This document shows, piece by piece, positions 7,634 through 15,333 of a DNA stretch of 32,230 bases (its first letter is position 1; every line of letters begins with the position of its first letter). Where the stretch lies: the NCBI GenBank assembly GCA_029778515.1, contig JAKOQD010000058.1:1-32230 (forward strand), given 5' to 3'. Both the position numbers and the translations under genes were made by a program. The notes below the pieces were generated by a model. It saw only the letters and a program-made list of their open reading frames with translations, made no database searches and had not been told where the DNA came from. The stretch is from Actinomycetes bacterium. Lineage in GTDB: Bacteria > Actinomycetota > Actinomycetes > Propionibacteriales > Propionibacteriaceae.

Positions 7634-9058
7634 TCACCAGCTGAAGCGTTCGGCGTGGATGCGGGATGCGGGGACGCCGCACTCGCGGGCGGCGGCCGCG
7701 GCCGCGTCCATCCAGGCAGGCGCACCGCACAGGTAAACGTCGTGGGACGCGATGTCGGGCACCAGTTGCCGCAAAGCCTCGGCGTCGCTCAGCCCGGCCG
7801 CGGCCTCCGGCAGCCAGCTGTCCCGGCCCTGGAGGCGACGGCCCAGAACGTAGAAGACCCGGGCCCCGCGCCGTTGGGCAATCCGCTCGATCTCGCCGCG
7901 CAGCACCAGGTCGGCGTCGTCGCGGGCGCGATAGATCAGGGTGACCGCGCCCGGCTGCTGGGGCAGGCCCTCCAGGAGGGCGCGCATCGGGCTGATTCCG
8001 ATGCCGGACGCCAGCAGGGTCACCTTTGGCTGCGTCCGCACGCCCGGGTGGAGGCGTCCGTACGGGCCCTCGATCAGCACCCGGGTGCCGGTCTCGACCG
8101 CTGCGAGGGCATGACTGCCGTCACCGAGGTCCTTGACGGTGACTCGCAGCGAGCGCCCGTCCGGAGCGGCCGAGATCGAGTAGGGGTGCGACCGCGTCCA
8201 GCCAGAACCGGTGAGGAACCGCCAGTTGAAGAACTGGCCGGCCTGTGCGGGCAGCCGGTCGAGGTCGCGTCCGTGCATGGTGACCGAAACCACGTCCGGG
8301 CTCTCCCGGACCACCTCGGTCACCCGAAGGCCGTGACGAAGACTGCGCCAAAGCGGGACGCAGATCCGCCAAACCAGGATCGAACCGGCCGCAGCCGCCC
8401 ACAGCGTCCACCAGTAGGTGGTGGCGACCGGGTTGCCGAGGAAGTCCTGGCCGGTCCACAGCATGTGCGGAATGGCCAGCCCAACGCCGAGGTAGGCGTA
8501 CAGGTGGAGCAGGTGCCAGGACTCGTAGCGCAGCTTGCGACGGGCATTGCGAATGCTGGTGGCCACGACGAGCACCAGCAGCAGGGTTCCGACCAGGGCC
8601 AGCAGCATTCCGGGGTAGTCGACCACCAACTGCCAGAACTGGACAAACACGTTCTCGCTCGCGCTGAGCGCGTAGCCGACGGTGATCGCGACCAGATGGG
8701 CCACCATCAACCAGAAGGACCAGAAGCCGACCAGTCGGTGCCTACGGGCCAGCTCGTCCTGTCCGTAGGAGCGTTCCACCAGGGGGATCCGAGCCATCAA
8801 CAGGACCTGGACCAGCAACAGGTTCGCCGAGATCAGGCCGGTCAAGCGGCCAAGGCTCGTGATCGCGCTGGCCCAGCCGGTCAGGTCCTGGGCACCGCCG
8901 CCGGAGACCCAGAGCGCGACCACCACCAGCATGCTCAGCCAGGTGGCGATGCCCACTGCGTCCCGCCACCAGCCGGGCGTGCTGACCGGATGGCGGAGGA
9001 CCGGCTGCGCGAAGGGTGGTTCGGTGCGAACCGGTGCCGGCTCGGTGAGAAGTGCCAT
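7634..9058 (-). CDS. Ferric-reductase-like transmembrane flavoprotein (FAD/NAD(P)H oxidoreductase)
   Basis: 474 residues in two parts. The N-terminal half (about residues 35-250) holds roughly six hydrophobic helices with paired His residues (MVAHLVAITVGYAL, SWHLLHLYAYLGVGLAIPHML), typical of the haem-binding ferric-reductase-like membrane domain. The C-terminal half is a ferredoxin-NADP reductase module: HPYSISAAPD (FAD), EGPYGRLHPG, LLASGIGISPMRALL (NAD(P)H) and VYLCGAPAWM. It would oxidise cytoplasmic NAD(P)H and move electrons through haem across the membrane to the flavinylated protein encoded next. First gene of the flavin operon; ATG at 9058 with GGGAG 4-5 nt upstream. A DtxR/IdeR-like sequence lies about 56 nt upstream of the start. 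The gap to the next gene is 26 nt. Confidence 0.88.
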   Translation of the reverse strand: MALLTEPAPVRTEPPFAQPVLRHPVSTPGWWRDAVGIATWLSMLVVVALWVSGGGAQDLTGWASAITSLGRLTGLISANLLLVQVLLMARIPLVERSYGQDELARRHRLVGFWSFWLMVAHLVAITVGYALSASENVFVQFWQLVVDYPGMLLALVGTLLLVLVVATSIRNARRKLRYESWHLLHLYAYLGVGLAIPHMLWTGQDFLGNPVATTYWWTLWAAAAGSILVWRICVPLWRSLRHGLRVTEVVRESPDVVSVTMHGRDLDRLPAQAGQFFNWRFLTGSGWTRSHPYSISAAPDGRSLRVTVKDLGDGSHALAAVETGTRVLIEGPYGRLHPGVRTQPKVTLLASGIGISPMRALLEGLPQQPGAVTLIYRARDDADLVLRGEIERIAQRRGARVFYVLGRRLQGRDSWLPEAAAGLSDAEALRQLVPDIASHDVYLCGAPAWMDAAAAAARECGVPASRIHAERFSW

Positions 9059-9113
9059 GTCGCTCCCTGTGGATCGGATCGTTCTCCACCACAGTGACGT
9101 CTGATACCTGCAC

Positions 9114-9132
9114 CCAGGTTAGGGTGAGCTGT
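9114..9132 (-). promoter_or_regulatory. Possible DtxR/IdeR-type iron box upstream of the flavin operon
   Basis: The 19-mer contains AGGTTAGG, an exact half of the DtxR/IdeR consensus TTAGGTTAGGCTAACCTAA, and agrees at 12 of 19 positions overall; the other half is poor. It lies about 56 nt upstream of the ferric-reductase-like gene and just before a -10-like TATCAG. Position and gene function fit iron control, but the match is weak. Confidence 0.3.
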
Positions 9133-9155
9133 GCCGTTGCTGTGAAAGGTGACAG

Positions 9156-9172
9156 CTTCGACAGGCTCAGCC
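9156..9172. repeat. Copy of a short repeat arm (CTTCGACAGGCTCAGCC)
   Basis: Its reverse complement, GGCTGAGCCTGTCGAAG, differs by one base from GGCTGAGCCTGACGAAG near 28539-28555. It sits between the flavin operon promoter and the DUF3107 gene. This looks like one arm of a dispersed intergenic palindromic repeat; no partner arm is visible beside it. Confidence 0.5.
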
Positions 9173-9207
9173 GGCGTCTTCCAGCCTTGGCCTGGATCCG
9201 GGCTTGG

Positions 9208-9432
9208 TCAGAGCGCGCCGAAACCGACGGTTCGAGGCTTCTCCTGGCCGAGGTCGACATAGGCGATCTTGTCGGCGGGGACGAGCACCTTGCGGCCCTT
9301 TTCGTCGGTCACTGCCAACAGGGAGCCGTCGGCGAGCGCCTTCTCCAGGTTGGCCTCGACGTCCTTGGCGGTGGACTCGGTTTCCACCGTGATCTCGCGC
9401 GCCACGTGCTGAATGCCGATCTTGATCTCCAC
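9208..9432 (-). CDS. DUF3107 family small protein
   Basis: A complete 74-residue protein that begins MEIKIGIQHVAREITVET and contains DGSLLAVTDEKGRKVLVPADKIAYVDLG. This compact beta-rich pattern is typical of DUF3107, a family of small actinobacterial proteins (mycobacterial TB9.4 type) with no established function. Start: GTG at 9432, with AAGGAG about 6 nt upstream. It stands alone on the minus strand between the nine-gene signalling operon and the flavin operon. In mycobacteria DUF3107 lies in the same wider neighbourhood as a DEAD-box helicase, adnAB and nudC, as here. Confidence 0.9.
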   Translation of the reverse strand: MEIKIGIQHVAREITVETESTAKDVEANLEKALADGSLLAVTDEKGRKVLVPADKIAYVDLGQEKPRTVGFGAL

Positions 9433-9668
9433 CGTTGCTCCTTGCTGGGTAACCGGAGGCCCAATCTACCCACGCGCGCTCTGCAAGTGACGCCGCGTAC
9501 GCCCAGAGCGCAACCATGCTCGCGTCCGCCGGACCAGCTTCAAGCCAGCGATCCTGACCTTCGCCAGGGAATCTTCGCCGGCAAGAGTCAGAATCGCCGG
9601 CGTTTGTGGGTGTTGGCGGTCGTGTCCCCATTGTCCCGCGCTCAGTGCGCTGGTGTGGGTGGCCGGAT

Positions 9669-10505
9669 TCAGCCGGCGAAGGCTTCCAACTCATCATCGG
9701 TGGCCTTGCGGATGACGATGCGGGTCCAGGCGCCGACGTAGATGCGCTGGCCGGGGTTCAGTTCCACGCGGCCCTGGGGGATCGGCATTGCCGGCAGCAT
9801 GCCTGTGGCCGCGCCCACGAAGGTACCGTTGGCCGAGTTCAGGTCCTCGATCCACCAGCGGGTGCCGTCGGTGCTGAGCATCGCGTGGCGTCGGCTGCAG
9901 CCGTTGTCGAGTTCGCAGTCCACGTCCGGGAAGATGCCGCGGCTGTGCGAGACCCGGCCGATCAGGTTGCTTTCCTTGACCAGCGGCACGATGTCGGGCA
10001 GGCCGGCCGACGGCATCGGATCGGTCGATCCTTGGGCTGCGTACCAGTCGGGGTCGATCCACAGCTCAGCCACCCATTCCACGACCGGACGCGTCGCTGC
10101 CGCGGCGGGTGCCGGCACGTCGGTGGGCGCCGCGGGCTCCGGTGCTGCGGATGCCTCGGCAGGGGCCACCGGCTCGGCATTCGTGACCTCGGGGTCGGAA
10201 ACGCCGGCGCGATCGGTCGCCTCCGCCTCCGCCTCCGCGTCCGCGTCCGCGCCGCTCGGGCTGGGCGAATCGACCGCCGTGGGATGGGCCGGTCCGGGCG
10301 CAACGCCGGTGGTGAAGTCGTAGCCGCAGGCCTCACAGAACAGCGCTTCAGCCACGTTCGGGGTGCTGCAGTTGGGGCAGTTGATCGTCGTGGCCGCGGC
10401 CACCGTTTCAGCGGACGGCTGCTGCTGCGATCCGTCCATTGGGAGTCCGCACACATCGCAGAAGTCGGTCTGGCCGGTCTCATGTCCGGCTGGGCAGATG
10501 GCCAT
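9669..10505 (-). CDS. Zinc-ribbon and FHA-domain phosphothreonine reader
   Basis: 278 residues, last gene of the nine-gene operon. Two small zinc ribbons open the protein (CPAGH with FCDVCG, residues 4-19; CPNC with FCEACG, residues 43-61). A 75-residue linker follows that is rich in Ala, Glu, Asp and Pro. The FHA domain spans about 170-275, with the phosphopeptide-binding set GR (183-184), SRRH (204-207) and NSANGT (223-228) intact. FHA domains bind phosphothreonine, so this is the likely reader of marks written by the kinase in the same operon. It lacks the ETT motif of GarA/OdhI, the classical PknG substrate, so it is not simply GarA. ATG at 10505 follows the VWA stop by one base, with AGGAGC about 6 nt before the start. 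No strong terminator is visible downstream. Confidence 0.9.
   Translation of the reverse strand: MAICPAGHETGQTDFCDVCGLPMDGSQQQPSAETVAAATTINCPNCSTPNVAEALFCEACGYDFTTGVAPGPAHPTAVDSPSPSGADADAEAEAEATDRAGVSDPEVTNAEPVAPAEASAAPEPAAPTDVPAPAAAATRPVVEWVAELWIDPDWYAAQGSTDPMPSAGLPDIVPLVKESNLIGRVSHSRGIFPDVDCELDNGCSRRHAMLSTDGTRWWIEDLNSANGTFVGAATGMLPAMPIPQGRVELNPGQRIYVGAWTRIVIRKATDDELEAFAG
10217..10253. repeat. Hexamer tandem tract inside the FHA gene linker
   Basis: Consecutive six-base units of GCCTCC and GCGTCC type encode an alternating Ala-Asp / Ala-Glu stretch in the linker (residues about 86-97). Slippage here could change linker length by two residues per unit without breaking the frame. Function, if any, is unknown. 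Confidence 0.6.
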
Positions 10506-10506
10506 G

Positions 10507-11787
10507 TCAGCTCCTGATTCGCGTGGTCTTCGTGGAAGCGGTGTCCAGTGCCATCTCGTCGGCCTTGTCCACCGCCCGCCGCAGCCGGACGGTGCCCGTC
10601 CGCGCGTCGGTGATGTCCACGACCTTACGCAACTTCGCGGTGGCTTCGGCGTTTCCGGTCTCGGTGGCGAGTTGCACCGCCCGGCCGAGCTTCGTGGTGG
10701 CCGTCCGTTCGTCACCTGCCGACCTGGCCGACAGGCCCTCCTGGATCATCTGCGCCAACTCGGCCTGGCCGGTGTAATGCGCGACCTCCGGGTTGATCTG
10801 CGCGGTCAGGTTGTTGTCGGAAGACCACTTCGCCTTCACCAGCCCCTGGGTGAGCAGGTCGGCGCCCACCGCCAGCTGCACCCGCGCGGCCAACTGCTCC
10901 TGCCCGACCGCCTTGGCCGGCAATCGGACGGCAACGTGGTAGTCGCGCTCCTCATCGCCCCACGAGCCGGTCGGGTAGCTCATCGTCAGGGCGTTCACCG
11001 GGGTGCCACGTCCGCTCAGGTCTTCGACGGTGGGGGACACCTGCCGAATGAACAGCACCTGGGCGCCCTGCGGGATCCATACCCGCAGCTCGGCATTGGC
11101 CACGCCACGGGACATCGAGTTTCGCATCAGCTCGGCGAACACCGCGCTGAGCTGGTTCGGATCACCGATAATGTCCACCGAGCCCAGCAGTGCCTGGGCG
11201 ATCTTGCGGATCTCGGCGACCTTCCAGTCAACGCCGACGCCGCGGGCGTCCACCTGGAAATGGCCGATGCAGTTCGCGATCGCAGAGTCGAGCTGGGCGG
11301 TGGTCTCGTTGTGGTTCTCGCCGTCGGTGAGCAGGATGACGTGCTTCTGGGCGAGGTTGCCGATCGAGTTGAACAGCGCCTTGCAGAGGTTCAGCCACGT
11401 GCCCATCGCCGTGCCACCCTCGGCGCGGAAGAAGCTGATCGCGCGGCGCGCCTCGGCGCGCGTCCGGGCGTCCATGCGCACCATGCCGGCGCCGGACTGC
11501 ACCATCGGGTAGGCGAGATAGGCCTTGTGGTTGCCGGCCACGACCGCGAAGTAGGTGCCGTCGAGGATGTTGTCCAGCGCGATCATGGCCGCCTGTTTGG
11601 CGGCGTTCATGTTCGCGACGCCCATCGAACCGGACGTGTCCACCGCGATGATCTCGCCCGCGTCCCCACTGCCGGTACGTCCGGCAGCACCGGCTCCGGT
11701 GCATCGGACGGTCACGATCGCATTGACATCGGTACCGCCGTCGGGCAGGAACTCATTCTGGTAGACGGCGGCGGTGAACTCAGCCAT
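10507..11787 (-). CDS. VWA-domain protein (TerY-like)
   Basis: 426 residues. A von Willebrand A domain starts near residue 46 with the complete metal-ion-dependent adhesion site: DTSGS (residues 50-54), GGTAMGTW (near 124-131) and LLTDGEN (near 152-158). A beta-rich middle region follows (PTGSWGDEERDYHV, a conserved-looking stretch), then a helical C-terminus with repeats resembling ARSAGDERTATTKLGRAVQLA. VWA proteins of this kind scaffold protein complexes; with a PP2C phosphatase and a kinase alongside it matches the TerY-P triad described for tellurite/stress systems. Start: ATG at 11787, overlapping the phosphatase stop by 8 nt. No signal peptide, so cytoplasmic. Confidence 0.92.
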   Translation of the reverse strand: MAEFTAAVYQNEFLPDGGTDVNAIVTVRCTGAGAAGRTGSGDAGEIIAVDTSGSMGVANMNAAKQAAMIALDNILDGTYFAVVAGNHKAYLAYPMVQSGAGMVRMDARTRAEARRAISFFRAEGGTAMGTWLNLCKALFNSIGNLAQKHVILLTDGENHNETTAQLDSAIANCIGHFQVDARGVGVDWKVAEIRKIAQALLGSVDIIGDPNQLSAVFAELMRNSMSRGVANAELRVWIPQGAQVLFIRQVSPTVEDLSGRGTPVNALTMSYPTGSWGDEERDYHVAVRLPAKAVGQEQLAARVQLAVGADLLTQGLVKAKWSSDNNLTAQINPEVAHYTGQAELAQMIQEGLSARSAGDERTATTKLGRAVQLATETGNAEATAKLRKVVDITDARTGTVRLRRAVDKADEMALDTASTKTTRIRS

Positions 11788-13033
11788 TGGCCGGCTGCTC
11801 CTTCCCGGGACGGTCGTTGGGGGCTTCCCCAAGACTAGACCGACCAGCGGACGCTGCGGCGGCGGGCACTCCGCCCCACCGGGCCAGCGCGACGGTCACA
11901 TTGTCCTGCCCGCCCTGAGCATTGGCCCAGGTCACCAGCGCCTGCGCGACTGCCACCGGGTCGGTGGTGGCCGCGCTCGCTGCGACCAGCTGCACTGCCA
12001 GTTCGGCCGGTTCGGACGCGTAGTTCCACAAGCCGTCCGAGCACACCACCAGCCAGCCCGGCTCGGTCAGTTCATGGACGCCCGTGCGCGGCACGATATC
12101 GAGTGAGTCCCGGCCCAGCCATTTGGTGATCGCGTGCGCGCGCGGCATGGCCTCGGCCTCGGCCCGCGGCATGCCCTGCTCGATGAAAGCCTGTGCCATC
12201 GAGTCGTCCACGCTGAGCAGGACCTGCTGGCCGGCCCCGATGAAGTACACCCGGGAGTCGCCCAGGTTGGCGTGGTGCACCCGATCCGCAGCGATCACGG
12301 CGGCCGCGAACGTGGCCGAGGCCGCGTTGGTGCTGTCGGGAGCGGTGGTGCCGACCACCGCTTCGTTCGCCTCGTGTGCCGCGTCGACCAGTGCTTGTGC
12401 CATGGCTGCGTCCCGGCTGTCATCGCCGGCCACGCCGACTGAGGTGCTCGTCACCAGTACGTCCAGGGCCTTGCGGGCGGCTGCGAGCGCGGCAACATCG
12501 GAGTCGATACTCGTTGAAACGCCGTCGCAGACGACGAGAACCGCGCGGTCCTCCTCGGCCCAGAGCGCCATCGCGTCCTCGTTGCGGTGGTGCTGGACGC
12601 CGCGGTCGCACACCCCCCCGACCCAGGCGGCGGGCGCGGCGGTGAAGTGGTCGCGGGCACTGGGTGCTTTCGCGCCGCAGACCTGGCAGTAGCCGTCCGC
12701 GGCCACCGTCCCACCGCAGGCCGGGCAGGACGCCAGTGCGCTCACCCGCTCACCGAGCCGACGGGTCTGGGAGGAGAATGCCTCGCCGGACGGGACCGCG
12801 GGCGGCGGGACGACGGTTGGCGTCAGGGTGCCTCCGCAGGTTTCACAGAACGAGGCGGACGGCGAGACTGCAGCTCCGCAGACCGGGCAACTCGGACCTT
12901 CCGGGCTGGGTGCGGTTGCGGCTGCGGCACCCTGCTCGGGTCCGATTGGTGCGGAGTCCGCCTCGAGCGGCTGGACGTCCTGGGCTGGAACCGGGTGTTC
13001 CTCAGACCAGAGCGGCCATTCAGCTTCGGTCAC
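11780..13033 (-). CDS. PP2C-family Ser/Thr phosphatase with N-terminal zinc ribbons
   Basis: 417 residues. Two zinc ribbons lie at residues 49-66 (CPVC, FCETCG) and 103-120 (CPAC, YCQVCG). The PPM/PP2C catalytic domain occupies about 138-400 with RNEDA (150-154), VVCDGVSTS (168-175), HHANLGDSRVYF, VVCSDGLWNYAS and GGQDNVTVAL; the metal-binding Asp residues are all present. It removes phosphate from Ser/Thr and should oppose the PknG-type kinase encoded just upstream in the operon. The GTG start at 13033 overlaps the kinase stop (GTGA). The C-terminus overlaps the VWA start by 8 nt. The ribbons resemble those of the kinase (DGYC.VCG), which suggests a common docking mode. Confidence 0.93.
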   Translation of the reverse strand: MTEAEWPLWSEEHPVPAQDVQPLEADSAPIGPEQGAAAATAPSPEGPSCPVCGAAVSPSASFCETCGGTLTPTVVPPPAVPSGEAFSSQTRRLGERVSALASCPACGGTVAADGYCQVCGAKAPSARDHFTAAPAAWVGGVCDRGVQHHRNEDAMALWAEEDRAVLVVCDGVSTSIDSDVAALAAARKALDVLVTSTSVGVAGDDSRDAAMAQALVDAAHEANEAVVGTTAPDSTNAASATFAAAVIAADRVHHANLGDSRVYFIGAGQQVLLSVDDSMAQAFIEQGMPRAEAEAMPRAHAITKWLGRDSLDIVPRTGVHELTEPGWLVVCSDGLWNYASEPAELAVQLVAASAATTDPVAVAQALVTWANAQGGQDNVTVALARWGGVPAAAASAGRSSLGEAPNDRPGKEQPANG

Positions 13034-15333
13034 AGCAGGCTCCAGGGTCGTAGCGAATTGGCTTGGTCGATGTACGCCGACCGCACCTGCGGGTCGTCGC
13101 TGAGGCGGCCGAGTTCGAGGTAGTTGGTCACCTGCAGCTCCCGCAGTAGCGGCCTGGTCATGGTCTGCCCGGCGATCTTCAGGTTGCCCTTCTCGGCCAG
13201 CGGCTCCGCCTTGGCATACAGCAGCGCGCGGTACTGCGCCTGCACCGCTGGATCCAGCCGGGCAGCCGCGATCGCCGCGAAGGCTTCGGTCAGGCCGGAG
13301 GCGTCGGTCGCGAGCCGCACCAGATGGTCGGCCTTGAGGCGTTGCGACTCCGGGTAGCCCCGGGACGTGCTCGGCACCAGTTCCAGCGCGGCCAGCGAGC
13401 CGGCCAGATCCCGTCGGGCCGCCCGGACGCGGGCCAGCCCGAACGCCGCCGGGGTGACGTAAGCGGCGTCCGTGGAGGCGCAGATCCGGTACAGGTTCTC
13501 GGCGATGTCGTACTCACCCCCGAGTTCGCAGGCCACTGCCAGCGCGAGCTTGGGCGCCAACTCGCCGGGCACCTGGCCGTAGACCGCGTTGAAGGAGCTC
13601 TGCGCGTTGGCGTAGTCCTGAGCCTGTAATGCGCCCAGTCCGGCCATCCAGACCGCCCGCCACTCCCATGGATCGGCGGTCAGCATCTGCCGGACACACT
13701 CGTCCAGCACACGGGGGTTGTTCGCGTCCAAAGCGGCATACCCGCGGGCGAGCTGCACCTCCGGCGATTGCCCCGGTGCGGCACTGAGCGCGGATAGTCG
13801 CTCGATCGGATCGTCGGCGTTTATCTTGGCCAGCCAACCCACCTGCGGATCGGTCTGATCCGGACGAAGTCGAGGCAGTTGGCGCATGCCGTAGCGCTCA
13901 GACGAGACCGTCGGCGCCTCGAAAAGCACCGAGGACGCGGCCGTGGTGGCGACGCCTGGGGTGGCAGCGGCGACGACTTCGCGCAGAACACCGAGCATCT
14001 GCAGCCGGAGCTCCTCCGCCGAGGTGAACCGGTCGCTCGGATCGGGTGCGCAGCACTTCAGCAACAACCGGTAGAGCGAGTCGTGCTCGGCGAAGGCAGG
14101 CATCGTCTCCGCCGGCGGAATCTTGAACTCGTACTCGGACTGGTAGCCGCGAACCTCGGCGCACAGCACCATCAGCGTCCGGCCGACCGTGAAGATGTCG
14201 GACGCGACCGAGGGCCCGAGCGTGGCCACCTCCGGTGCCTGGAACCCGACCGTGCCGTAGATCGCCGAATCCTCGTCGCCGGCGTGGCGGACCCCACCAA
14301 GGTCGATCAGCTTCAGCGAATCGCCCACCTGAATTACGTTGTCAGGCTTGAAATCGCAATAGAGAAGGCCGAGTTCGTGCAGGTAGCCCAGCGCCGGCAG
14401 GATCTCGATGAGGAAGGCCAGCGCCTGATCGACCGGCAGCGGGTCGGAACGGCCGCCATTGGCGGTCATCCGCTGCTTGAGCAGCTGTTTGAGCGACCTG
14501 CCGCCCACGTACTCCATCACGATGTAGCTGGCGTCGTCATGGGTGACGAAGTTGTAGATCTCCACGATCAGCGGATGCTCGACTCGGGCGAGGAAGCGCA
14601 GCTCGCCGATCGTTGCTGCCAGCGCATCCCGATCGTCCGAGTTCAGCAAGCCCTTCAGCACCACCCAGCGCCCGGAAACGTTGCGATCCTTGGCGATGTA
14701 GATCCAGCCCATGCCGCCGTGTGCGAGTGCGCCGATGACCTCGTACTGCCCGGCGACGACATCGCCGGGGTGCAGCTTGACGGTGAACGAGTAGGCCGCG
14801 CCGCAGGTGGGGCAGTAGCCCTCAGAGCGGGTAGCCACGTTTTCGGCGCCTTGACCGACTCTGGTGCCGCAACGGGGACAGACCCGGGCATCGAGCGGCA
14901 CCTCGGGGTTGGCCAGTACGGCCTTACTGGGGTCGATCGCCGGGGCGGGCGGGACGCGGGTCAGCCCGGCGCCGATACGTCCAGTGACCAGTCGATCGGT
15001 GGTCTGCCGCTTCGGCCGACTGCCGAACGAAGTGACCCGGGCCGAACCCAGCGCCGTGGAGCCGAGCTGGATCGAGGTGCGGGTCGCGGTCGAACCGGTA
15101 GTGGGCTCGGGGACGGGCGCAGCCATGTCCGGTGAGCCGCAGACGTCGCAGTAGCCGTCCACCATGCGTCCGGAACAGCCGGGCTGCCGACACGGTCCCG
15201 ACGACTGGCGGGACGGCCGGCCGCCTTCGCGGCCGCGTCCGACCGGAGCGGACGCGGGACCGCCGGGCATGCCGCAGACGTCGCAGTAGCCATCGACGAT
15301 CGTCCCGGTGCAGCCGGGCTGCCGGCACTTCAC
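13030..15333 (-). CDS. pknG: PknG-type Ser/Thr protein kinase with zinc ribbons and TPR region
   Basis: 767 residues. Two near-identical ribbons start the protein (CRQPGC...GYCDVCG at 3-21 and 48-66). A third, rubredoxin-like pair follows (CPRCG at 152-156, CPTCG at 174-178), as in mycobacterial PknG. The kinase domain (about 197-460) opens with AHGGMGWIYIAKDRN and VVLKGL (Lys227). Its catalytic loop is YCDFKPDN (Asp327) and its magnesium motif is DLG (344-346) rather than DFG, both typical of PknG. GTVGFQAPEV follows. The C-terminal half is helical and TPR-like (PGELAPKLALA, FGLARVRAARRDL), ending in LRPWSLL, close to the PknG end. It phosphorylates cytoplasmic proteins on Thr/Ser and in relatives senses amino-acid or redox state. 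GTG start at 15333 overlaps the preceding stop. Two extra ribbons make it longer at the N-terminus than the mycobacterial enzyme. Confidence 0.94.
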   Translation of the reverse strand: MKCRQPGCTGTIVDGYCDVCGMPGGPASAPVGRGREGGRPSRQSSGPCRQPGCSGRMVDGYCDVCGSPDMAAPVPEPTTGSTATRTSIQLGSTALGSARVTSFGSRPKRQTTDRLVTGRIGAGLTRVPPAPAIDPSKAVLANPEVPLDARVCPRCGTRVGQGAENVATRSEGYCPTCGAAYSFTVKLHPGDVVAGQYEVIGALAHGGMGWIYIAKDRNVSGRWVVLKGLLNSDDRDALAATIGELRFLARVEHPLIVEIYNFVTHDDASYIVMEYVGGRSLKQLLKQRMTANGGRSDPLPVDQALAFLIEILPALGYLHELGLLYCDFKPDNVIQVGDSLKLIDLGGVRHAGDEDSAIYGTVGFQAPEVATLGPSVASDIFTVGRTLMVLCAEVRGYQSEYEFKIPPAETMPAFAEHDSLYRLLLKCCAPDPSDRFTSAEELRLQMLGVLREVVAAATPGVATTAASSVLFEAPTVSSERYGMRQLPRLRPDQTDPQVGWLAKINADDPIERLSALSAAPGQSPEVQLARGYAALDANNPRVLDECVRQMLTADPWEWRAVWMAGLGALQAQDYANAQSSFNAVYGQVPGELAPKLALAVACELGGEYDIAENLYRICASTDAAYVTPAAFGLARVRAARRDLAGSLAALELVPSTSRGYPESQRLKADHLVRLATDASGLTEAFAAIAAARLDPAVQAQYRALLYAKAEPLAEKGNLKIAGQTMTRPLLRELQVTNYLELGRLSDDPQVRSAYIDQANSLRPWSLL

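Noticed and set aside
7607..9097. Long open frame antisense to the ferric-reductase-like gene
   Set aside because: High GC keeps the opposite strand open. The translated product is low-complexity with no recognisable motif, whereas the minus-strand protein has clear haem, FAD and NAD motifs.
9669..10505. FHA protein as the GarA/OdhI orthologue
   Set aside because: It has zinc ribbons and a long linker and lacks the ETT phosphorylation motif of GarA.
10507..10715. N-terminal extension of the FHA protein into the VWA gene
   Set aside because: The extra residues are an out-of-frame reading of the VWA 3' end. ATG 10505 has a good ribosome-binding site and opens on a zinc ribbon.
13879..15135. 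Long open frame antisense to pknG
   Set aside because: Same GC effect; it lies opposite intact kinase motifs and shows no domain of its own.
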